From: Sipunculus nudus
Taxonomy: Eukaryota > Annelida > Sipuncula > Golfingiida > Sipunculidae
Reading direction: 5' to 3'
DNA length: 64,000 nt
NCBI GenBank assembly: GCA_026874595.1
Contig: CM049314.1
Coordinates: 24,503,729-24,567,728, forward strand
The notes beneath the pieces were generated by a model. That model did not search any database and was not told the DNA's origin. It worked only from the letters and a program-made list of their open reading frames with translations. This document shows, piece after piece, positions 57,389-64,000 of this stretch. The translations under genes were made by a program, and so were the position numbers. Each line of letters begins with the position of its first letter. Position 1 is the stretch's first letter.

Positions 57389-60300
57389 GATCTTTTTGTA
57401 ATAGACATTCTCTCTCTCTCTTTCTCTCTCTCCTTTTCTTTCTCTCTGATCTTCTCTCTCTCTCTCTCCCTCATTGCTGCGACCCCCATCACGTGACCTG
57501 ATATGCGTGAATGCACATGCACCTGGTCGCAATAAGGCACGCCAATAATCCAAGCAGGAAAATTCAGTAAATATTTTATATGTTACACCATAACGTTCGG
57601 TAAACATATTCTATGTTACACATAGGGTCGCAGGAAGCACGCCGTAAATAAAATGGTCACCTCTCATTCCCTATTTTAACTCCTACTTTTCCCTGTAGAT
57701 GTCCCTACACTCAACTCTTCTAACATAAACAACTACTAAGCATCAGAAGTCGCCTGAATCGGGAATCGAACCTACGATCTCTGGACTAGGAGCCCTACAC
57801 GCTACTAAATTAGCCGTGAAGACGAGATACCAGCAGGAGCAAGTTTTGTTCATTTATATCTGCGATTGAAGAGGCATCTATCGCTAAAATGGGAAACCAT
57901 TTACTATTTTAACAGGAAAATTAAGCTTAAGGTGGGGGCTCCGCCCCCACATCCCCATTCAGACGGGGAACCCAGGTTCCCCGGACCCCTCCTCCTCTAA
58001 TATAATAAACTCCAGCTATGAGCAAAATTAAATACGGGAATTCTGAGGAAAATGATATGTATCGGCCTATATCCAAAAAACAATTTATTATGCGACACCC
58101 GTTTTACGGGCAGTGGGCTGAAGCCCGGTTTCTATAGTTCTGCCTATTATATAATATGATTTTATAAGATTTAAAAAGGTGAAACCCTTATAAAATTGGC
58201 CGTCCTTTGTGCCACACTAGCGTGGCAGGAATGTCGACATTCGTGCCACACTGGAAGTGACACCTGAAATGGACGACATAGAACCACACCTTTTTAACTC
58301 TGGGGAGCCCTCGGGAGCCTTGTGAAATCAATACATAATAATATAAAGGATATGGAATTTGATTTTGTGAAATATATATTTTTATTATTAAAGTCTTGCT
58401 GTACAATTTTTGCTTGCTATAAGCTGATATGTTAATTAATATTACACTTTTTATTATTTATAACATTTTCATGTATGTTTGTATATATAATATATATTTC
58501 GGGTTGAGTTCATGCATGAACAAAGGTTCTTCTCTATATTTACAATGAAAGTAAAATCACGCTGTTTAAAAACATATTCTTTTTCATCATTGTAAGTGAT
58601 ATAAAGAAATATAAAATTTATTAATAATTTTTATAGAGTTATTAATAATAATATTTTTAGTATTTAAACTTAATTTTTAGTGTTATAATAATTATACATT
58701 AAATTGATTTATACTTTTACTAAGGCTTATTTTCCCCGTTAACTGTATAGATAAAAAAATATATACATTTTATTTACATCGTAGACTATGTAAGCTGTAA
58801 TTAAAAGTAAGATTTTGTGTAAATTTATCTGATATAGGAGTCAAAATCCAGGGTGATTATATTCATTAAAAATATATATATTGTAACAATAATTCCAGTA
58901 ATATAATATAATATAATTGTATCTTTTTTTAATATATTCAGAATAATATCAGAATATAATAAGGCATTCGAGATTGATATTGATCAGGCTCATGCACTTA
59001 TGAGGCAGTTCAAGAAATTATTGTTGCTGCCTTACACTGACACTTAGCCAAGATCTCTTATATAGCCTGTGTGTACCTGAAAGTAAACAGAAACATTGGT
59101 AATCAGTAACACATGATATATGAAGAGCCACGACTCTGATACAAACGTGCAATCTGATGATCAGGAGCATCACACATACCCAACTAAGTCAACACAAGCA
59201 GCGATACTGACATGGGGTTTTCCTATTAATTTTAGCCTAATGTGAACCACCACCTGATGGTCACATACATAAGTCATAAATTAGTCAAGATAACATATTT
59301 AATCTTGGTTGGGGACAGCAGCCACAAACCCCTGCTCATTCTTGGAACCCTGGTTCATATAGTCGAGATATAAATGGAGCTTAAGCAGCTACCCCCCCCC
59401 CCCCCCCACCCAAGCTGGACATTCTGGCATTTTCCACAGAAGAGGGGTTAAAAGTTTTGAAATGCAACAATTTATGATACACATAATAAAGTATCATGAC
59501 ATATTATGGGATACCCATGGTCCATTAGTTCAAGAACTTACTTGGGTTTTGATGGATTTTCATGAAACGCATCATAACTTCTAACTGCTAGATTATCTTG
59601 CCCATGTTGGATTATGGGCAGAATCAACACATATTTAATAAGGGCAGAGGTCACCAGGCTACTTTGTGGGGTACCCACATTAAATTACCAGGAATATGAT
59701 GGATATTGCTAAAACTCATCAGGAAAATTAACCAATATAATATCTGGCCTAATTTCGATTTCCATCAAAGTCCATGCTTATTTAATTAGGTAATAGGTCA
59801 CCAGACTTTTGTGAAGCCATGATGACTTATTAAAATCTTATGGATTTTCATGAAACTCATTATGAATATTAACAAATAGAGTTTCTCACCTGAATTTATT
59901 TCTCAGCAAAATTCATACATATTCAATCAGGTGAGAGTTCACCATTCTTTAGTAGAGCCGTGATGACCTACTAAAAATCTTATGGATTTTCATGAAACTC
60001 ATTACTGGTATGTATATTAACCAACAGATTTTCTCCCCTGAATTACATTCTCAGCTAAATTCATGTGTATTTAATGAGGTCAGAGGTATGCAACAGGCAT
60101 GTTATGCACCATTTTCTGTGTTCTTGTTTGCAGTTATCATTTTATTCGAGAGAGTGCCTTAATCTATATGATTACTCTCTGAATAGATATTTGTTAGTTC
60201 CAACTTCTAAAACTTTGAAGTTAATAATTCAGATTTTTAAGAATTTCATTTATTTTTATTATAAGTTTTTAATAATCATATTTTGAGCTATCAGCATTTA

Positions 60301-63300
60301 TAACATTCTCAAAAATGTCTCTGGTTATTCTCGAGCTCTCTGCATATTCCTGCACTTTGAGATAGTCACCACTCACAATGGATTCAGTTTTCAACATCTT
60401 GGAATTTTCAGATTATCCGTTCCCTTGATATTATGATCCCATGAAAGATTTCAGGGCTTAGTTCAATCAACTAAAAACTCAAATTTATACTGACAAAAAA
60501 AAATTCTCACATTATAGCCTTTAGTTACTTTATATCAGGAGCTGTCACCAGCATCACATTGCCTCTATCAGCTTTTTAAAGACCTGGGACCCTGTGTCAT
60601 TCAAGGCTCATTCTTTTTAATTTGACAGAGTCAGGGACCAGCTTCCATCTACATGTTTCTTTAACTTCTGTTTTACTTTTCCCCAGTTTTATAAGTGTGG
60701 TTTATACATGGACTTTGGCAAACAAACTCGAAGATCCATTTAATATACAGATGAGATCCTTTTCTTCATTTTCATGTCTTCTTATACGCTCTTTACACAG
60801 TGCTTTACTTATAGGCCTACTACCTGTATTGTAAGCGCTGTTTGTTTTGGCCTCATATCCTGAATTGCTACACCAGAGGGGAGCACTGTATTTTGGTCCA
60901 ATCAGATGAGACCCTTTGTTGGAAGACAAAACAGTTTACCAGCCAAACGAGGAATACACAGAGCCATTGTTGTTCATTTCGTTTTGAGTGACAGCTCATT
61001 GCCCTGGCAACAGTTTGAACAGGCCACAGGCTCACAGAGAATGGCCCCACACGTGGTTTCTGGGTGGAGCCTGATGCCTGTCAAGTGTTTGTTGATTGGC
61101 ATGTGGTTGGCTGCTAGTCACATCAGCGGTTTTTTCAGCGGACAGGCCCACCACCTTGTGTTTAAGTTCATCATAAAAGGTCAAAGCAGGCAGCAGAAAA
61201 ATCAGTAGCTTCTTTAGAAGCGCAAGATTTCCGCTGCCTTGGGAGCATGGTCTTCTTATCATGTTAGTTTTTGTTTCATATTTAGATTTTTATCTAAAAT
61301 CTATTGATCTTACATCATAGTGTTTTCATTTGCTTTCCCACTGAAGCTCGCATCAAAGAACAGAATCAGAGGCGGGTATTGGATGAGGCAGCGAGGAGAC
61401 GAAGGCAGAGGAAAGCACTGGAGGCCCTGGAACAGGACAACTACCAGGATGACCCCCACGCTGACCTCAAAATGAGCAAGAGGGCCCCTAAATTTGAAGA
61501 ATCTATGGAAACAAGTATAAAAATCCTTATCTCTATAAAAAATCTGCCATTTTGCTTCCCTCTGCACCTGTTGTTTTGCAATTATATTTTACACAGATAA
61601 CTCGGCCCAACATTTTTAATCGGAAATGTAGACAGAGAAAACTGTATAATCAATAAATAACTTGAATGAAAATACCTTATTTGGTTGATATTCCATGTAC
61701 AGTAAATGGTTAAAATTAGAAATGAGAAAATAGAAAGAAAATGTTTACTTTTAACGATAAAAAAAACTATGAAGAACAAAAGAACACATTTTCATAATCC
61801 TATCTGATTAAATTCAAGGACATATTTTCTGATGATTCTTGCATCTAGTTATGTTAAACAGAATAATCGTAATGGGAATAACTTCATATTTCAGACAAGA
61901 AGCCAAAGAAGAAAAAAGCAGAAATTTATCGACAGAGGTTAAAAAGAAGCTTTGCTGCTTTACTTGAGGAAGAGGTGATCATATTTATCTTTACAATACA
62001 ACCTGAAGTATGGTAATCTCTGTTTGATCAACGTAGCAGGATCAGGCAGCAACAGAGAAACTGACACACCTGAGATTGGCCAAAAGCTGGTACATTTAGA
62101 AATAATTAAATTTTGAAAGGAGGCAGAGTTCATGACAATTGTTATGACCTTTATGTAATAAGTGATTTTCACTTCACTGAATTAAGCATAATAGAATTTT
62201 ACTAAGAATCAATGTTATAACTGTTATTTTATTAAATTAAGAATAATGTCTGTAGGTTTACCTTCTAAATATGAGTTTTGAAAGTAAGTTTATACATGAT
62301 AATAATAATATAAAGTATTTATATAGCACCAATTCTCCGATGGTCGAACTCACAGGGCGATTCACACAAACACTCATACCCACATACAATATCATGGAAA
62401 TTTACTTCCTGTGCCTGACCAAAAAAAAAATGATGCATATTATTTACATGCTTGTGTATAAGATGCATATATTTTTATATCCACTCAGTACACTTTTCTG
62501 TTTATTAGAAGTGCTGTTAAGGTAGAATCTGTTTAAAATTCTATTATTATCCTCTCCTCATCAATCTGTGTTTATACCAGCATTCATTACCTGATGAATT
62601 CATTCTACTAAACCCCTTGTTCTCCCATTTTTTTCAGCAAATGCTCAGCAAAGAGAGCCCTAACTACATGAGTGCGTGTGCGCCACCATCAAACTTTCCA
62701 GAGAGAAAATTCTGTGCTGTTTGTGGATATCCTTTACAAGAAATCTGTTTATATTATATATATATATATAAGTTTATAAAATACATCAATGCATTACTGT
62801 TGCTACCCCCCGGTTTCGTGCTTACTTCATGGCACTCATCAGGTGACTGAGTTGTGTTTGTTTGTGTTTGCTCATGTTTGGGTGCGTGTGTGAGATTATT
62901 TATGGTTGGCTGGTTTTCACTGTATGGTGCCTGCAAGTGTTAAGGTATTCACTTCGTTTAAAATGTAGATACTAAGAACATAAAAATATTACAAAACTAT
63001 ATACAATCAATTAAATTATGCTACTTTATAAAGATAAGTCTTTAAAATTTCTGAAACGCCAAAAATGAAAGTTCATCTCTGATGTGACTGGGAAGTCCAT
63101 TCCATAATATGGGAGCTGCAGTTCTAAAGGATCTGTTTCCATATGTGATCTTCCTTGACTTAGGAATTTGTTAATGAATACGGGAAGCTGATCTTAGAGC
63201 TTGTTCTGTTTGATGTTGCTCTCTTAGTTCACCAATAGAAGCTGGTGCAAGAGCAACTAGTGATTTAAAACTATATAATAAAAACTTATATTGCAACCTC

Positions 63301-63876
63301 TATTCCATAGGTAGCCAGTGAAGGACAGGCGTTTTGTGATCTCGCCATATATATGATATATATATATAGCATGGGTTCAGTGGGATTGTTATTCCTGGAC
63401 AGAGCTATATGCTTCACAATATCACTTCTACTATCTTTATATAATCTTTGGACTTGCTGGAAATTATTTTTAGTGTCTGTATTGATGTTCCAAAACTAGT
63501 GTTAATTGTTGATTAGATCTGTCTGTAATAACATCTCTGTGGTGTCAGTGTAATACCTTACTAAAAACATGATGGATTTTGATGAAATTCTACAGAAATA
63601 TTAACCAATAGAGTTTCTCATCTGAATTAAATTTTCAGCAAAATCTACACATATTTTAATGAGGTCAGAGGTCAAAAGGCTTCCAGCAGGTGTAATATGC
63701 TCTCTTGGGGTGATTTTGTTCAATTAATCAGCTTGCATATTGAGTTCTGCAACAAGTCCTCTTCATATAATTTTTTTGTGCCTTAACAAAGCCACATTTC
63801 CCTCCTCCTACACCTGTGTACAGTGTGGAACTCGTTACTGCAGTGTGAGATGTCTAGGTACACACCAAGATACAAG
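56276..63876 (+). CDS. ZNHIT1: Zinc finger HIT domain-containing protein 1 (ZNHIT1), five exons, 3' end outside window
   Basis: The gene model is join(56276..56297, 61347..61514, 61895..61974, 62638..62726, 63796..63876), with one more short exon expected beyond base 64000. The spliced frame is open for 146 residues plus two bases; the human protein has about 154. From the start the protein has MVEKREGARIKEQNQRRVLD, an Arg/Lys-rich basic region (about 9-30), the acidic DNYQDDPHADL stretch (38-48), a KKPKKKK basic patch (65-71), and a C-terminal HIT zinc finger with C116/C119, C127/C130, C135/C139 and H143. The last Cys should be the first residue of the missing exon. In known families ZNHIT1 is the p18Hamlet/Vps71-like nuclear subunit of the SRCAP complex, which exchanges H2A.Z into nucleosomes. 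The start was chosen because CAGCCATGG is a strong Kozak context, the seven encoded residues match the family N-terminus, and the phase-1 junction (G|CT) fits exon 2 exactly. Introns 1-3 are GT-AG; intron 4 is AT-AC. Confidence 0.93.
56585..56760 (+). repeat. CTGCGACCCCC / CACGTGACC repeat, copy 1
   Basis: CTGCGACCCCCCTCACGTGA, CCTGATATGCGTGAGTGCAC and ATGCACCGGGTTGCAGG are repeated at 57475-57535 as GCTGCGACCCCCATCACGTG through ACCTGGTCGCAA. Short TTCCTGCGACCC pieces also flank it. The two copies bracket the CT minisatellite. Confidence 0.75.
56900..57475. repeat. CT-rich compound minisatellite with about 190-bp higher-order period
   Basis: Long (CT)n/(CTTT)n runs are interrupted by GATCTTTTTGAAATAGACAT (about 56966, 57064, 57251 and 57388) and GATCGTATTAAAATGGACTT (57111 and 57303, 192 bases apart). 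Both strands are open for 60-86 codons simply because of the repeat (Leu-Ser or Arg-Glu runs). Confidence 0.92.
57752..57823 (-). pseudogene. tRNA-Arg(CCT)-like sequence (pseudogene or SINE head)
   Basis: Read on the minus strand, a 72-base segment has a B-box GGTTCGATTCC in the T loop, an A-box-like TAATTTAGTAGC, and a 7-base anticodon loop CTCCTAG with anticodon CCT closed by GGG/TCC. T-stem and acceptor pairing is poor, so a working tRNA is unlikely. It lies in ZNHIT1 intron 1, antisense to the gene. Confidence 0.45.
57932..58242. repeat. Cluster of six perfect short palindromes/hairpins
   Basis: In order: GTGGGGGC-TCC-GCCCCCAC (57932-57950), GGGGAACC-CA-GGTTCCCC (57965-57982), CCCGT-TTT-ACGGG (58098-58110), GGGCT-GA-AGCCC (58115-58126), TGCCAC-ACTAGC-GTGGCA (58210-58227) and the loopless GAATGTCGACATTC (58229-58242). 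All stems are perfect and GC-rich except the last, in otherwise AT-rich DNA. Confidence 0.85.
59500..60095 (+). repeat. Tandem array of about 145-bp units (ATGAAACTCATTA family)
   Basis: Four units share TATGGATTTTCATGAAACTC, ATATTAACCAATAGA, CTGAATTTATTTCTCAGCAA and TTTAATNAGGTCAGAGGTCA. Single related copies lie at 29940-30060 and at 63540-63690 inside ZNHIT1 intron 4. Confidence 0.8.
61347..61514 (+). CDS. ZNHIT1: ZNHIT1 exon 2
   Basis: This exon encodes residues 8-63 and the first base of codon 64. It includes the conserved QRRVLDEAARRRR and DNYQDDPHADL blocks. The acceptor is CACTGAAG|CT and the donor is ACAA|GTATAA. It is the most conserved exon and the one that identified the gene. 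Confidence 0.95.
61895..61974 (+). CDS. ZNHIT1: ZNHIT1 exon 3
   Basis: The acceptor TATTTCAG|AC joins the single A left by exon 2 to make Asn. The exon then encodes the KKPKKKK basic patch (a plausible nuclear localisation signal), the YRQRLKRSFAALLEEE helix and a phase-0 donor GAG|GTGATC. Confidence 0.92.
62638..62726 (+). CDS. ZNHIT1: ZNHIT1 exon 4, first half of the HIT zinc finger
   Basis: The acceptor is TTTTTTTCAG|CAA. The exon encodes QMLSKESPNYMSACAPP and then FCAVC with zinc ligands C116 and C119. It ends in GG of a split Gly codon directly before ATATCCTTT, the U12-type 5' splice consensus. No GT donor nearby keeps both the cysteines and the frame. Confidence 0.92.
62727..63795 (+). 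other. ZNHIT1: U12-type AT-AC intron of ZNHIT1
   Basis: The 5' end is ATATCCTTT, matching the minor-spliceosome donor consensus. The 3' end is ...TGCCTTAACAAAGCCAC, with a CCTTAAC branch site at 63781-63787 (consensus TCCTTAAC) about ten bases before the exon and no polypyrimidine tract between branch and acceptor. The join restores ...CAVCGFPSSYTC, as expected for the family. The intron contains a short (AT)n tract and a copy of the ATGGATTTTGATGAAA-type dispersed repeat at about 63540-63690. Confidence 0.88.
63796..63876 (+). CDS. ZNHIT1: ZNHIT1 exon 5, second half of the HIT zinc finger
   Basis: The exon begins with the A that completes the Gly codon and then encodes FPSSYTCVQCGTRYCSVRC and LGTHQDT, with ligands C127, C130, C135, C139 and H143. 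The donor AG|GTATGC leaves a phase-2 Arg codon. The remaining residues (a Cys-Leu-Lys-Trp-like tail in relatives) are not found in the last 124 bases. The window ends on a pyrimidine-rich stretch followed by CAG, which could be the acceptor of the final exon. Confidence 0.92.
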
Positions 63877-64000
63877 GTATGCTTAGTAATTGTCACATCA
63901 GGCATATAATAAAATTAATGAGAAATAAGAAAAGATCATTACAGTCTGTTCAGTTCCAGTAACTATAGTAGATTCTAAAATATTACACAATTTTTACCAG

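Larger units (their letters stand above)
56298..61346 (+). other. ZNHIT1: ZNHIT1 intron 1, repeat-filled
   Basis: This 5.05-kb intron is nearly ten times the length of the known coding sequence. It holds the CTGCGACCCCC/CACGTGACC repeats, the CT compound minisatellite, a tRNA-Arg-like sequence, a palindrome cluster and a degenerate tandem array, each listed separately. The stretches 58270-59500 and 60100-61300 contain only AT-rich unique-looking sequence in which I see no gene. The rather GC-rich piece at 60830-61210 has ORFs on both strands that I could not match to any family. Confidence 0.8.

Noticed and set aside
57280-57607. 86-codon minus-strand frames rich in Arg-Glu, resembling RE/SR-type proteins
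   Set aside because: The Arg-Glu pattern is simply (GA)n read in frame; the opposite strand is equally open as Leu-Ser.
60622-61210. Frames at 60622-60834 and 60906-61208 as an upstream ZNHIT1 exon
   Set aside because: They do not match the ZNHIT1 N-terminus and offer no phase-1 donor after a suitable start; the 56276-56297 exon fits in sequence, Kozak context and phase.
1-64000. CRISPR arrays, bacterial operons, rRNA genes, retroviral or LTR elements
   Set aside because: None seen: repeats are not spacer-interrupted short direct repeats, genes have spliceosomal introns, and no reverse transcriptase, integrase or gag-like frames were recognised.

Overview
This is a eukaryotic, AT-rich, gene-poor and repeat-dense window. 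It most likely comes from a lophotrochozoan animal, and my best guess is a bivalve mollusc. The reasons are spliced genes with long introns, an intron-less TRIM-type E3 ligase of the kind expanded in bivalves, a ZNHIT1 orthologue, and dispersed repeats whose ends carry GTCCGTCCGTC-like tracts or AGGTCA-rich arrays. The species call is inference.

Four genes can be supported. (1) 31893-32294, minus: a small single-exon protein with two membrane segments and unknown function. (2) 36607-39782, plus: a four-exon gene for a 383-residue type II membrane protein resembling the DUF1647 / glycosyltransferase-like family. All of its introns are phase 0. (3) 44946-46808, minus: a 620-residue RING / B-box / coiled-coil / NHL-like propeller protein whose first RING zinc ligand is replaced by Phe. 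(4) 56276-63876 and beyond, plus: ZNHIT1 (HIT zinc finger subunit of SRCAP/SWR1-type H2A.Z remodelers). Five of its exons lie in the window, including a 22-nt first exon and a minor-spliceosome AT-AC intron inside the zinc finger. The last exon lies beyond the right edge. The genes are not an operon and I see no functional link between them.

The left 26 kb is a nest of repeats. A foldback-like element with roughly 650-bp inverted arms lies at 138-3434. A direct segmental duplication (2697-4830 and 12942-15710) flanks a 7.2-kb element with about 1.4-kb inverted arms (5698-12867). The left arm of that element is split by a tandem-array element built on 276/277-bp units carrying the palindrome AGGTGGCGCCACCT. 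A second copy of the array element lies at 46917-48105. Further items are a PIF/Harbinger-like MITE (5248-5547), a 498-bp MITE with 4-bp target duplications (18792-19289), a decayed Tigger/pogo element (23921-24870), and a 1.1-kb element at 27351-28455.

The middle and right parts hold degenerate tandem repeats (29.0-30.3 kb, 43.3-44.15 kb, 49.9-52.65 kb, 59.5-60.1 kb), many (AT)n, (CT)n and poly-G/C tracts, and a cluster of perfect hairpins inside ZNHIT1 intron 1. No rRNA, CRISPR or intact transposase gene was seen.
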